A stretch of 18,123 nucleotides of DNA, taken from the NCBI GenBank assembly GCA_947628025.1, contig CANQYH010000027.1, positions 1 to 18,123 of the forward strand, in the 5' to 3' direction. The translations under genes were made by a program, and so were the position numbers. The notes under the pieces are model-generated. The model was not told where the DNA came from. It made no database searches and was given only the letters and a program-made list of their open reading frames with translations. Shown here piece by piece: positions 1 to 10,051 of this stretch. This DNA is from an uncultured Lachnospiraceae bacterium (GTDB lineage Bacteria > Bacillota > Clostridia > Lachnospirales > Lachnospiraceae). Within the stretch, counting starts at the first letter, position 1; each line of letters starts with the position of its first letter.

Positions 1-2244
1 AAGCAGCGTCCCGTCTCCGGCCAGATAGATCTGAGAAAAATCCTCCATATTGCGGAGCATATCGTTCGCCTGGGTCCAGGGATCGCGGAGCGTTTTCGCG
101 GAAGCCCGGTCGACCCGGTTCCATAAGACGCGCTGATACTGGTCCGTCACGAAGCCCATGACCTCATACACCGCGTCCGCCGCCTGATCCAGCTTCTGGT
201 ACACGCCCAGCAGATGGCCGCGTCCGTAGGCCAGGAAACAGGGCTGCGGCTGCCGTCCCGACTCCAGCTGCAGCATCGCCGATTCTTCGCCGCTGATCCG
301 CTGGGCCGCCGAGATACGGACGCCCCTGCTGCTGTTCACTTCTTTATCCAGCTGAATAAAATACAGTTTCCGGCGGACTTCCGACGCGTACCAGCCGATC
401 CCCTCCATATAAGCGCGCTCCTCGACAGTGTTGCAGACGATCGTGTCCTGATCCCTGTATTCAAAGGAATTCTCGCCCCTACGCACCAGCCGGTCCATAT
501 GGACGCGGGTGTCGTCCACCGTCACATTGGCGATGTAAAGACCGGCAGGCTCGTACTCCGCCTGCGGCTCCAGGTCCGTATTGACGATCTCCAGCGCGTA
601 CATGGGCGTCTCCCGAAGCCGTCCGTTTGAAAACCATTCCGTGCCCTCATTGGACAGACCGTAGACCAGATCCCCCTGAAGGAAGCCCAGGATCCGCACC
701 ACCGTTCCCTCGGGCGCGCTGATGTCCTGCGTCGCGCCGGAATCCAGATCCATCACATGGATCACACTGCCGCCGTCGCGGAGCGTCCCGTTCTGCCACG
801 CCAGGCAGGTACGGTCCTCATTGACCCTGTAACTGCCATCGGTCAGATCCTCCGCCACAGACACATATTCACCGCTGGACAGGTCGATGCCGTAGACCGC
901 GCCGTCCAGCATAAAATAAAACATCTCCTGACTGCCCAGACGGCAGACCGTCTCCACATCCCGCTTCAGATCCTCAAAGCACCGGTCCGACGGAGCGAAA
1001 AATTTCTCCTCGATCAGCCCGCGGCGGCTGTCGTCGTAATGACAGAGGCTCAGGCCCTGAAACCCTTCATGCGCGCCCCGGTTCATATAGCCGTACACCA
1101 TGAAATCCACGTCCCCGTCGTTGGAAACCGAAACGATCTTGATCCCGTTTTGGTCATAATCGCTCCGGCCGCTGGCGTCGGCGCTGCTGCGGAACGAAAA
1201 GATCTTCGTCGCTTCGGCGTCATTCTGGTCATACAGCCACAGGTCGCGGTTAAAAACGAACGCCAGATAGCGGCCGTTTTCGCTCTTTTCGCGGGTCACG
1301 GCCTCGTCCGTCCCGATCCCCAGCAGGATGCGCTTGCCGGAAAACAAGCTGCGGTCCCCGGAAAACACCTGGCAGACGGTCCGTTTCATATCCATCATAT
1401 AGAGGCGCTTCGTATCCCAGCGAATCGTATAATAGTCCTCCACATCGTAGAGTTCCGTCTGCCCGTCCTCGGATGCGCGGGTCAGCTGGTACGTCACCTG
1501 CACCTGGCCCATAATGCCCTGCAGTTCCCGCAGCGTTACCTGCATCTCCCCGGCCGGGACCATATCGAGCCCCGCCCAGGTCATCTGGGAGAAGCTGGAT
1601 TTCAGCGTCACATCGCCCAGAGAGGAATTGTCTGCCGTGCTGCTGCTCTCCATATAAAGCGTCAGTGACGACGCCTCCTCCGCATCCAGCGTTTTTTCAG
1701 AAAATTCTCTGGCGAGCGCCATCATTTCCGGCGCGTAATCCTGCTCCGGCCAGAGGATACGGGTATAATAATGTACCTGCCCGTGAAGCTCCGTGCTGAG
1801 CTGGATATGGAGCAGGTACTCGGTTCCCTGCGTCAGCAGGTTCTGGACCGGCAGCACGATCCTGCTTTTGCCGTCGGAGCTGGTCCAGGAATCGACCTCC
1901 GTGCGCTCCACCAGCCGTGCGCCGTCCAGACTGCGGATCTCATACTGCACCGTCAGAGGAGCGGAGCCGTATTCCTCCACCGTCACGGGAAGCTGCAGGT
2001 CCTCGGAAAGGATCGTCAGAGAATCCCTCGCCACCGACGTCTCCATCTCCTGCCGGTAACCCGTCAGACGGTTTTTCTCGGTTCCGTACATTTCCGTATA
2101 CACGACAGGCAGAGACGGCTCCTCCATCAAGGCGTACACCGTCTCTGTCCTCTCCGTATGATTCCATGACACTGCCAAACTGATCCCCAACGCGGCCAGG
2201 AAGACCCCGGCCAGAACCGCCGCCCGCCGTACCGTCCTGTTCAT
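1..2244 (-). CDS. Membrane-anchored extracytoplasmic protein with propeller-like repeats, function unknown (3' end cut by window)
   Basis: The reading frame is open from ATG at 2244 to the window edge, giving 748 visible residues; the C-terminus is missing. Residues about 7-26 form one hydrophobic segment after a basic start (MNRTVRR), fitting a signal anchor or uncleaved signal peptide, so the rest should lie outside the membrane. Residues about 85-260 look like beta-rich domains. From about 305 to 590 there are repeated short strand patterns typical of beta-propeller blades, such as GRYLAFVFNRDLWLYD near 324-339. Few cysteines and no catalytic motif are visible. The start lies two bases after the stop of the upstream nucleotidyltransferase (TGATATG) and has no good Shine-Dalgarno, which suggests translational coupling. 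I do not recognise the family with certainty. A role in the cell envelope is inference from the anchor and the neighbour only. Confidence 0.8.
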   Translation of the reverse strand, partial: MNRTVRRAAVLAGVFLAALGISLAVSWNHTERTETVYALMEEPSLPVVYTEMYGTEKNRLTGYRQEMETSVARDSLTILSEDLQLPVTVEEYGSAPLTVQYEIRSLDGARLVERTEVDSWTSSDGKSRIVLPVQNLLTQGTEYLLHIQLSTELHGQVHYYTRILWPEQDYAPEMMALAREFSEKTLDAEEASSLTLYMESSSTADNSSLGDVTLKSSFSQMTWAGLDMVPAGEMQVTLRELQGIMGQVQVTYQLTRASEDGQTELYDVEDYYTIRWDTKRLYMMDMKRTVCQVFSGDRSLFSGKRILLGIGTDEAVTREKSENGRYLAFVFNRDLWLYDQNDAEATKIFSFRSSADASGRSDYDQNGIKIVSVSNDGDVDFMVYGYMNRGAHEGFQGLSLCHYDDSRRGLIEEKFFAPSDRCFEDLKRDVETVCRLGSQEMFYFMLDGAVYGIDLSSGEYVSVAEDLTDGSYRVNEDRTCLAWQNGTLRDGGSVIHVMDLDSGATQDISAPEGTVVRILGFLQGDLVYGLSNEGTEWFSNGRLRETPMYALEIVNTDLEPQAEYEPAGLYIANVTVDDTRVHMDRLVRRGENSFEYRDQDTIVCNTVEERAYMEGIGWYASEVRRKLYFIQLDKEVNSSRGVRISAAQRISGEESAMLQLESGRQPQPCFLAYGRGHLLGVYQKLDQAADAVYEVMGFVTDQYQRVLWNRVDRASAKTLRDPWTQANDMLRNMEDFSQIYLAGDGTLL

Positions 2245-2245
2245 A

Positions 2246-3169
2246 TCAGCCGAACAATTTTTCCGGATAAGCGCCTGCCGCGATCAGCGCGCGCAGGGAA
2301 TCCACCACAGCCTGTTTATCTTCTTTATACGTGACACCGAACCACCGGTCGGGCGTCTCGATCACTTTCACTTTCGCCTTGCCGGCTTTCACCAGACCGT
2401 CGATCACCGCCGGAAGCAGATACTCAGATTTGACGTCCCCCTCTTTCAGGGACGCCAGAAACTGCGGGAAGCCCAGCTCCAGCTCATCTAAGAAAGCCGC
2501 CGGAAGCCCCCACATATTCATGGAAACATGGCAGTCCGCGGTCACTTCCACAGGCTCTCCCTGGAAATTCTTCGCAGAGACGCCGTCTCCGTCCCGCCGG
2601 ATATCGTAAGTCTCCACCACTGTCTCCAGGTAACCGTCGCCGCTGACCTGGCAGACGCCGCGGGTCACGCCGCCGTTCTCGCTGAGCGTATTGGCGAGCA
2701 TGAAGCCGCCCATGCACATATCGTAGACCTCCGCATGATCATCCATCTCGCCGGCCATATAGTCATGGAGGCGCTTAAAGCCCTCTTTTCCGTAATAATC
2801 GTCGGCGTTGATCACCAGAAACGGCTCGTTCACCAGACCCTTGATACTCAGGACCGCCTGGCCCGTGCCCCAGGGTTTGGCCCGCCCGGCCGGCACTGCA
2901 AATCCGTCCGGCAGCGCGGAAAGCTCCTGATACGCATATTCTACCTGCGTCACTTTCTCGATCCGTTTCCCGATGATCTCCTTAAAATCCTTTTCCAGAT
3001 CCCTGCGGATGATAAAAACCACTTTGTTAAATCCTGCCTGGAGGGCGTCGTAGATCGAATAATCCATGATGATCTCTCCACTCGGCCCTACCGGCTCCAG
3101 CTGCTTGATGCCGCCGCCGAAACGGCTCCCGATGCCCGCGGCCATAATGACCAATGTCGTGTTTTTCAT
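2246..3169 (-). CDS. Nucleotidyltransferase, sugar-phosphate nucleotidylyltransferase-like (NTP_transferase family)
   Basis: A 307-residue cytoplasmic enzyme with a GT-A-like Rossmann nucleotidyltransferase fold. The N-terminus carries the nucleotide-binding signature MAAGIGSRFGGGIKQL at residues 9-24, with Arg16 and Lys22 in the expected places. KPWGTGQAVL at 98-107 and NADDYYG at 121-127 (metal-binding Asp123/Asp124) are further family motifs, and a C-terminal TPDRWFGVTYKED supports the same group. Such enzymes join a sugar- or alcohol-phosphate to an NTP, releasing pyrophosphate; the actual substrate cannot be read from sequence. A purine-rich GGGGAAG lies 5 bases before the ATG. It sits 129 bp downstream of atpC and is tightly coupled to the following envelope protein, so a role in making a surface glycan precursor is plausible but unproven. 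Family call is firm, substrate open. Confidence 0.9.
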   Translation of the reverse strand: MKNTTLVIMAAGIGSRFGGGIKQLEPVGPSGEIIMDYSIYDALQAGFNKVVFIIRRDLEKDFKEIIGKRIEKVTQVEYAYQELSALPDGFAVPAGRAKPWGTGQAVLSIKGLVNEPFLVINADDYYGKEGFKRLHDYMAGEMDDHAEVYDMCMGGFMLANTLSENGGVTRGVCQVSGDGYLETVVETYDIRRDGDGVSAKNFQGEPVEVTADCHVSMNMWGLPAAFLDELELGFPQFLASLKEGDVKSEYLLPAVIDGLVKAGKAKVKVIETPDRWFGVTYKEDKQAVVDSLRALIAAGAYPEKLFG

Positions 3170-3218
3170 AATAACTTCCCCGCTTCTATCACTAATTTAT
3201 CAAAACGGCCGCTGTCCC

Positions 3219-3258
3219 GGGGATCCGCAATATCCCCAAAACCGCGCCAACCGGTTTT
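3219..3258 (-). terminator. Two adjacent hairpins after atpC, possible weak terminator or processing site
   Basis: Reading the minus strand after the atpC stop, a 7-bp stem AAAACCG/CGGTTTT (3252-3258 with 3238-3244) is followed at once by a 6-bp stem GGGGAT/ATCCCC (3232-3237 with 3219-3224). Only a short T run inside the first stem is present and no clean U tract follows, so strong termination is doubtful. Readthrough into the nucleotidyltransferase is possible. Confidence 0.3.
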
Positions 3259-3298
3259 ACCGTCTCGCCTGACGTCACACCAAACACTCGCGCGCCTG

Positions 3299-3700
3299 TT
3301 ACCGGGCGACGGTTTCCAGACGCACCAGAGCTCTCTTGAGCGCCAGCTCCGCCCGCATGACGTCCGTACCGGGATACCGGTCCTGGAGCCTCCGCTCGGC
3401 GCGGATCTTCGCCTCTTGGGCGCGCTTCGCGTCGATATCCTCCGGCCACTCGGCCACTTCAGCCATGATCGTGATCCGGTCCTGGAGGACCTCGATGAAA
3501 CCGGCCATCAGCGTAGCTTTTCTCAGCTCTTCCGCCTCATGGATCTTCAGGACGCCCGGGGACACGATCGACGTCATCGGGATATGGTTGGCGTAAACGC
3601 CGATCTCTCCCTCCGTCGTCGTCAGTTCCACCATGGAAGCCTCTCCGTCGTAAAAAATGCGGTCGGGCGTAACGATCTTTAATTTAAACATCTCTGCCAT
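3299..3700 (-). CDS. atpC: F1Fo ATP synthase epsilon subunit AtpC
   Basis: A 133-residue protein, normal length for the epsilon subunit of the F1 central stalk, which couples gamma rotation to the c ring and can inhibit ATP hydrolysis. The N-terminal beta-sandwich is recognisable from FKLKIVTPDRIFYDG and TEGEIGVYANHIPM; the C-terminal part (about residues 85-133) is the expected two-helix domain, rich in Arg, Ala and Glu. I chose ATG at 3700 because GAGGAGG lies 7 bases upstream and the family's MFKLKI core follows at once; a longer frame to 3736 would add residues unlike the family. It is the last gene of the atp operon, 148 bp after atpD, a longer gap than usual. Confidence 0.96.
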   Translation of the reverse strand: MAEMFKLKIVTPDRIFYDGEASMVELTTTEGEIGVYANHIPMTSIVSPGVLKIHEAEELRKATLMAGFIEVLQDRITIMAEVAEWPEDIDAKRAQEAKIRAERRLQDRYPGTDVMRAELALKRALVRLETVAR

Positions 3701-3848
3701 ACGCAGTCCTCCTCTCCGCGCGGATATCCGGCCCAAATCTCCTCCCGGGCCCGAGCGCAGCGGTTCCCGCCCGCCCCAGTCCGAAGCAGCCCGCGTCCCG
3801 TCTCAACCCAGACCGGCGCAGGACGCGGTCACGGACATCCGCCCTGCG

Positions 3849-5243
3849 TCAGCTCTTCACGCGGGCCAGCACGTCGTCGATATTGCCTGCGTTGAGGAAA
3901 TAGCCCTCCGGCACGTCGTCGTGTTTGCCGTCCAGGATCTCCTTGAAGCCCTGGATCGTCTCGCCGATGGGTACATAGCGCCCCTCCAGGCCGGTGAACT
4001 GTCCCGCCACGAAGAACGGCTGCGACAAAAACCTCTGCACCTTTCTGGCGCGGGCCACCGTCAGCTTATCTTCCTCAGACAGCTCGTCCATGCCCAGCAT
4101 GGCGATGATATCCTGCAGCTCTTTATACTTCTGCAGCACCTGGATCACCCTCTGCGCCACCTCGTAATGCTCCTCGCCCACGATGCGCGGGTCCAGGATG
4201 CGGGAGGTCGACTCCAGCGGGTCCACGGCCGGATAGATGCCCAGCTCCACGATGGAACGGCTCAGAACCGTGGTCGCGTCCAGATGGGCAAATGTATTGG
4301 CCGGGGCCGGGTCCGTCAGGTCGTCGGCCGGTACGTACACCGCCTGCACCGACGTGATGGAACCGTTTTTCGTGGACGTGATGCGCTCCTGCAGCGCACC
4401 CATCTCCGTCTGCAGCGTAGGCTGGTAGCCGACGGCGGAGGGCATACGGCCCAAAAGCGCCGACACTTCGGAACCGGCCTGGGTGAAACGGAAAATATTG
4501 TCGATGAACAGCAGCACGTCCTTGCCGCCCTCATCGCGGAAATACTCGGCCATCGTAAGTCCCGTCAGGCCCACGCGCATACGCGCCCCCGGCGGCTCGT
4601 TCATCTGGCCGAAGACCATCGTCGTCTTATTGATAACGCCGGACTCCGTCATCTCGTGGTAAAGGTCGTTGCCCTCGCGGGTGCGCTCGCCGACGCCGGT
4701 GAACACGGAGTAGCCGCCGTGTTCGGTCGCAATGTTGCGGATCAGTTCCTGGATCAGCACGGTCTTGCCTACGCCCGCGCCGCCGAAGAGGCCGATCTTG
4801 CCGCCTTTCTGATAGGGGCACAGCAGGTCGACGACCTTGATGCCCGTCTCCAGGATCTCCGTCTCTGTGGACTGCTCCTCAAACGTAGGAGCCGGCCGGT
4901 GGATCGGGAGATACGTGTCCACGTCCGGTTTTTCTTTATTATCAATGGGCTCGCCCAGGACATTGAAGATACGTCCCAGGGTCTTCTCGCCCACAGGCAC
5001 CGAGATCGGCCGCCCCGTCGCCACGGCTTCCATGCCGCGGGTCAGGCCGTCGGTGCTGCCCATGGCAATACAGCGCACCGTATCGTCGCCCAAATGCTGC
5101 GAGACCTCCGCTATCAGCCGGCCGCCGTCTTTCGTGGCGATGCTGACAGCTTCATTGATATCCGGAAGCTTTCCCTGGCTGAACCGGATATCCAGCACGG
5201 CGCTGATGACCTGCGTGATCCTGCCTATGTTTTGCTCTGCCAT
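3849..5243 (-). CDS. atpD: F1Fo ATP synthase catalytic beta subunit AtpD
   Basis: A 464-residue beta subunit, full length for the family, forming the three catalytic sites of F1 at the cytoplasmic face of the membrane. Visible motifs are Walker A GGAGVGKT at residues 154-161, the catalytic Glu in GERTREGND (Glu186), Walker B DVLLFID ending at Asp248, the conserved ALLGRMPSAVGYQPTL stretch near 262-277, and a DELSEED element near the C-terminus that contacts gamma and epsilon. The start ATG at 5243 is preceded by AAAGGAG. It begins 13 bases after the atpG stop, so the two are likely co-translated. Nothing is missing or altered that I can see. Confidence 0.98.
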   Translation of the reverse strand: MAEQNIGRITQVISAVLDIRFSQGKLPDINEAVSIATKDGGRLIAEVSQHLGDDTVRCIAMGSTDGLTRGMEAVATGRPISVPVGEKTLGRIFNVLGEPIDNKEKPDVDTYLPIHRPAPTFEEQSTETEILETGIKVVDLLCPYQKGGKIGLFGGAGVGKTVLIQELIRNIATEHGGYSVFTGVGERTREGNDLYHEMTESGVINKTTMVFGQMNEPPGARMRVGLTGLTMAEYFRDEGGKDVLLFIDNIFRFTQAGSEVSALLGRMPSAVGYQPTLQTEMGALQERITSTKNGSITSVQAVYVPADDLTDPAPANTFAHLDATTVLSRSIVELGIYPAVDPLESTSRILDPRIVGEEHYEVAQRVIQVLQKYKELQDIIAMLGMDELSEEDKLTVARARKVQRFLSQPFFVAGQFTGLEGRYVPIGETIQGFKEILDGKHDDVPEGYFLNAGNIDDVLARVKS

Positions 5244-5256
5244 TTTGTTTCTCCTT

Positions 5257-6123
5257 TCATCCGCCGATCGCGTTGGCGCCCGCCACGATCTCCGTCAGCT
5301 CCTGAGTGATCGCTCCCTGGCGCGCCCGGTTATACTGGAGGCTCAGATCCTCGATCATCTCCTCCGCATTGCTGGTAGCCGAATCCATGGCCGTCATACG
5401 GGCCCCGTTCTCGCTGGCCACCGCTTCCAGAAGCGCGCCGTAGATCAGGCTGCTCATATACTTGGGAATGATCGCGTCCAGGACCGTCTCGTCGTCGGGC
5501 TCATAATTCATGATCGCTCTGGATCCCGGCTCCTGTCTGCTCCCGGCCCCCGGCTCATCCAGCGCCACCGGAAGCAGTTTCAGCAGCTTCGGGTCGTGGA
5601 CTACCGTGTTTTTAAACGACGTATAGGCCAGATAGATCTCCCCGATCTCCCCTTTCGCAAATGCTTCCAGAAGCACCGCCGTCAGATCGGCCGCGTCCTG
5701 ATACAGCGGATCGTTGATCACTTCCGAATAATCCGCCCCGATCGCGAACCCCCGGCGGGCCAGACCGTCGCGTCCCTTGCGCCCGATGGCGTACACCACC
5801 GTATCTTTCGCCGGCAGCTCCGAACACACCAGCTTGACGATATTGTTGTTGTATCCGCCCGCCAGGCCGCGGTTGGAAGTGATCGCAATGACCGCTTTCT
5901 TCTCCGACGCTCCGGCTTTCAGATATTTGTGGTTCAGCTGCCCGGACCGGTCCATGATCGAACGGATCGTATCGTACATCAGATTAAAATACGGTTTCGC
6001 GGCCTCGGCCCTGGTCTTGGACTTCTGCAGCTTTACCGTCGCCACCAGCTTCATCGCTTTCGTGATCTGCTCCGTGCTCTGGATGCTGTCACGGCGGCGT
6101 TTGATATCTCTCATAGTTGCCAT
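5257..6123 (-). CDS. atpG: F1Fo ATP synthase gamma subunit AtpG
   Basis: A 288-residue gamma subunit, the rotating central shaft of F1. The N-terminal helix starts with the family pattern MRDIKRRRDSIQSTEQITKAMKLVA, and the C-terminal helix contains the matching conserved block around ENGARMTAMDSATSNAEEMI and YNRARQGAITQELTEIVAGA; these two helices make the coiled coil inserted in the alpha-beta hexamer. The middle Rossmann-like part is more divergent, with a loop near residues 190-212 (EPGAGSRQEPGS) that looks like a small lineage-specific insertion. The start ATG at 6123 has an AGGTGA-like site about 8 bases upstream. It lies between atpA (93-bp gap) and atpD (13-bp gap), the standard order. 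Confidence 0.97.
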   Translation of the reverse strand: MATMRDIKRRRDSIQSTEQITKAMKLVATVKLQKSKTRAEAAKPYFNLMYDTIRSIMDRSGQLNHKYLKAGASEKKAVIAITSNRGLAGGYNNNIVKLVCSELPAKDTVVYAIGRKGRDGLARRGFAIGADYSEVINDPLYQDAADLTAVLLEAFAKGEIGEIYLAYTSFKNTVVHDPKLLKLLPVALDEPGAGSRQEPGSRAIMNYEPDDETVLDAIIPKYMSSLIYGALLEAVASENGARMTAMDSATSNAEEMIEDLSLQYNRARQGAITQELTEIVAGANAIGG

Positions 6124-6216
6124 GATCCGTCACCTGCCTTACTTCTCACGCGCTGCCCGCCCCTCGCCGCAGACGAACGGGCGGCTTTCCTGTTTCTCAG
6201 ACACATACCGCTACCC

Positions 6217-7719
<1,503 letters not shown>

Positions 7720-7883
7720 GAAGGTTTGCACCTCTTTCTCTGATAATCTCTAAATGAATCTGCCCTATCTTACGATACGGCTCTCCGCCGCCTGCGCGGA
7801 AACGATCGCTTAGCGTCCTCCGCTCCGGCCGCGAAAGATACCTCTGACACTCCCTAAGCCTTTGCGCCAGCCGCACCCGAAAC

Positions 7884-8432
7884 TCAGGCCAGCTGCACCT
7901 CCAAAAGCTGCTTCTTCAGATCATACAGCCTGCTCTTGATACTGCTGTCCACGACCCGGTCCCCGATCCGGATGACCATGCCACCGATCAGCGACGGGTC
8001 CACCTTGTAATCCATCTCAAACGACCGGTAATCGGTCGTATCCAGGAGCCGCTGCTCCACCTGCTGCCTCTGCGCGCCGGTCAGCTCCACCGCCGTCGTC
8101 ACATGGGCCACGCCGATCCGCCGGATCTCTTTCACCTGTTCGATGAAATACCGGAATATGGCGGGAAGCTCGTTCTGCCTGCCTTTGTCCACCACCGTGG
8201 TCAGAAAGCCCAGCATTTCCGGCGACACCCGCCCGGCGAATACGTCCGTAACGATCCGCATTTTTTCCTCTTTCACTACCTGCGGATGGTCCAGGAGACG
8301 GATCAGTTCCTGGTGCGACTCCAGGATCGCCAAAAGCGCCTGCACTTCCTCATAGACCGCATCCAGAGACTGCTTTTCCTGCGCCGCCTGCAAAAGCGCG
8401 TCGCCGTACACTTTGGATACTAGCTTTGCCAT
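7884..8432 (-). CDS. atpH: F1Fo ATP synthase delta subunit AtpH
   Basis: A 182-residue delta (OSCP-type) subunit that links the top of F1 to the peripheral stalk made by subunit b. The N-terminal helical domain (about residues 1-105) and the short C-terminal domain with the family signature DPSLIGGMVIRIGDRVVDSSIKSRL (near 145-169) are both present. The start ATG at 8432 lies inside the end of atpF, a 13-base overlap, which implies coupled translation of the two peripheral-stalk proteins. Only a weak GGTGAGA-like site precedes it. The family call rests on the C-terminal motif and the operon position. Confidence 0.95.
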   Translation of the reverse strand: MAKLVSKVYGDALLQAAQEKQSLDAVYEEVQALLAILESHQELIRLLDHPQVVKEEKMRIVTDVFAGRVSPEMLGFLTTVVDKGRQNELPAIFRYFIEQVKEIRRIGVAHVTTAVELTGAQRQQVEQRLLDTTDYRSFEMDYKVDPSLIGGMVIRIGDRVVDSSIKSRLYDLKKQLLEVQLA

Positions 8433-8935
8433 GTGCTCTCACCCATTTCTTTCAGAGTCTCCTCGATCAGGGAATCCTGCACCGTGGTATCGATGGAAGC
8501 GGCGACCACTTTTCCTGCCATCAGAGAAGCGATGGTCACGATCTCCTGCTTCATATCGTCCAGCGCTTTCTTGCGCTCCAGCTCCACTTCATGGTTTCCC
8601 CTGGCAATGATCCTGGCGGCCTCCGCCTTGGCTTCCTCTATGATCTCCGTTTCTCTGGCTTTCCCTTTTCTCCTGGCTTCCTCCAGGATCGCGTCCGCCT
8701 CTTTGGACACGTCCTTTAGCTTCGCCTCATACTCTGCTTTCAGCGCCGCCGCCGTCTTCTTATCGTCGGCCGCGTCTTTCAGCTCTCCGGCTATCTTTTC
8801 CCGGCGCTTCTCCAGGATGTTGCGTACCGGGTTGAACAGCAGATACGACAGGCCGAAAAACAGGATGAAAATATTGATCGCCGTGAAGAATAGTTCAGAA
8901 AGCAGCTGCGGGTCAAATCCTATTAACCTGTCCAA
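8420..8935 (-). CDS. atpF: F1Fo ATP synthase subunit b AtpF (TTG start)
   Basis: A 171-residue subunit b, the peripheral stalk. One N-terminal membrane helix (about residues 14-33, FFTAINIFILFFGLSYLLF) is followed by NPVRNILEKRREKI and then a long charged helix rich in Lys, Glu and Ala from about 40 to 150, as expected for the dimeric stalk. The initiation codon is TTG at 8935: AAGGAGG sits 7 bases upstream, and no in-frame ATG near it would keep the membrane helix. Position between atpE and atpH is standard, with a 38-bp gap to atpE and a 13-base overlap with atpH. Confidence 0.95.
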   Translation of the reverse strand: MDRLIGFDPQLLSELFFTAINIFILFFGLSYLLFNPVRNILEKRREKIAGELKDAADDKKTAAALKAEYEAKLKDVSKEADAILEEARRKGKARETEIIEEAKAEAARIIARGNHEVELERKKALDDMKQEIVTIASLMAGKVVAASIDTTVQDSLIEETLKEMGESTWQS

Positions 8936-8973
8936 GGTTATGCCTCCTTCCTGTTCCTGTCACACGCTCCCGA

Positions 8974-9228
8974 TCAACCGAAAGGCTTCACGAACATCAG
9001 AATGATGGCGACGACCAGACCGTACAGACCGGTCGTCTCGGCAACTGCCTGGCCCAAAAGCATCGTAGTGGTAATGTCGGATTTTGCTCCCGGATTACGT
9101 CCCACCGCGGCTGCGCCCTGGCCAGCCGCAATTCCCTGGCCTACGCCGGGGCCGATACCTGCGATCAATGCCAGGCCGGCGCCGATCGCGGAGCAACCAT
9201 AGATAAAGTCCTGTCCTGAAATGTTCAT
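8974..9228 (-). CDS. atpE: F1Fo ATP synthase subunit c AtpE, sodium-type rotor ring
   Basis: An 84-residue two-helix protein that assembles into the rotating ion-carrying ring. Helix 1 has the glycine-rich face GIGPGVGQGIAAG (residues 24-36), the polar loop is RNPGAK (44-49), and helix 2 carries the ion-binding carboxylate Glu64 in QAVAETTGLY. Pro27, Gln31, Val62, Glu64, Thr65, Thr66 and Tyr69 match the positions known from sodium-binding c rings such as those of Ilyobacter and Acetobacterium, with Thr in place of Ser at position 65. I therefore predict Na+ rather than H+ as coupling ion. The start ATG has AGGAGG six bases upstream, the strongest site in the operon, fitting the high copy number of c. 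It lies 103 bp after atpB. Confidence 0.97.
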   Translation of the reverse strand: MNISGQDFIYGCSAIGAGLALIAGIGPGVGQGIAAGQGAAAVGRNPGAKSDITTTMLLGQAVAETTGLYGLVVAIILMFVKPFG

Positions 9229-9331
9229 ATTCTTCCTCCTATATATTTTAGTTCTTTTTCATTACGGAACAACCGGTTCCGCTCCGTTTTGCCGGGCGCG
9301 CTCTCTCCGCGTCCCGGCCGTTTCACCGCGT

Positions 9332-10051
9332 CTACTCCATCTTGTCATTGATGTAAACCATCGTCAGCATACAGAACACATAGGTCTGTATCGCTCCGGA
9401 AAACAGATCGCAGTACGCGTGCAGCGCCGCGGGGATTGCGATCTTCGCGAACCACGGCATCATGCCGTACCACAGTCCCATAATGATCACGCCCGAAAGC
9501 AGGTTCGCAAACAGACGCAGGGAGATCGAGATCGGGTTCGCAATCTCGCCGATCAAATTGATGGGAAACAAAAGCGGTATGGGCTGGAACAGGCTCGTGA
9601 CGTGTCCAAACCCTCTGTTCTTGATTCCCTGATAGTTTACGATGCAAAACGTAAACAGTCCCAGCAGAAATGTGACGCCAAAATCTGCCGTTGGGGCCCG
9701 CAGGCCCAAAAGTCCGCTCAGATTGCAGAGCAGAATAAATAAAAATATGGTTCCGATGTAGTTCACAAACCGCCGGCCATTGGCGCCCATGGTTCCTTTT
9801 GCCATATTCTCCAGGGCCTCCATCGCGATCTCCAGACCGCTCTGGAACAATCCCGGCGTATCGCTCTCGCTGACCGTTTTCAGTTTCCGGCTGGCGATAA
9901 AGCCAAACAGCAAAAGCAGCGCCGTAATGATCCACGCCCCGACGGTCGTGTCCGAAATCCACAGTTCCTGACCAAAGGCGTGGTATTTCAACACGCCGTG
10001 GATCATAAAATCAGGTTCCCGCGCTATCATCGGAATCTTCATCATTCCCAT
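9332..10051 (-). CDS. atpB: F1Fo ATP synthase subunit a AtpB
   Basis: A 239-residue polytopic membrane protein that forms the ion half-channels facing the c ring. The essential stator arginine is Arg179 in ISISLRLFANLLSG; EIANPIS just before it is also conserved. At least five hydrophobic helices are visible, including 36-53, 98-117, 124-140, 158-172 and the C-terminal hairpin. I chose ATG at 10051 because AAAGGAGG lies a few bases upstream and the resulting MGMMKIPMIAREPDF is a plausible N-terminus; an upstream frame to 10102 would lie wholly within atpI. The start overlaps the end of atpI by 41 bases. Confidence 0.95.
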   Translation of the reverse strand: MGMMKIPMIAREPDFMIHGVLKYHAFGQELWISDTTVGAWIITALLLLFGFIASRKLKTVSESDTPGLFQSGLEIAMEALENMAKGTMGANGRRFVNYIGTIFLFILLCNLSGLLGLRAPTADFGVTFLLGLFTFCIVNYQGIKNRGFGHVTSLFQPIPLLFPINLIGEIANPISISLRLFANLLSGVIIMGLWYGMMPWFAKIAIPAALHAYCDLFSGAIQTYVFCMLTMVYINDKME

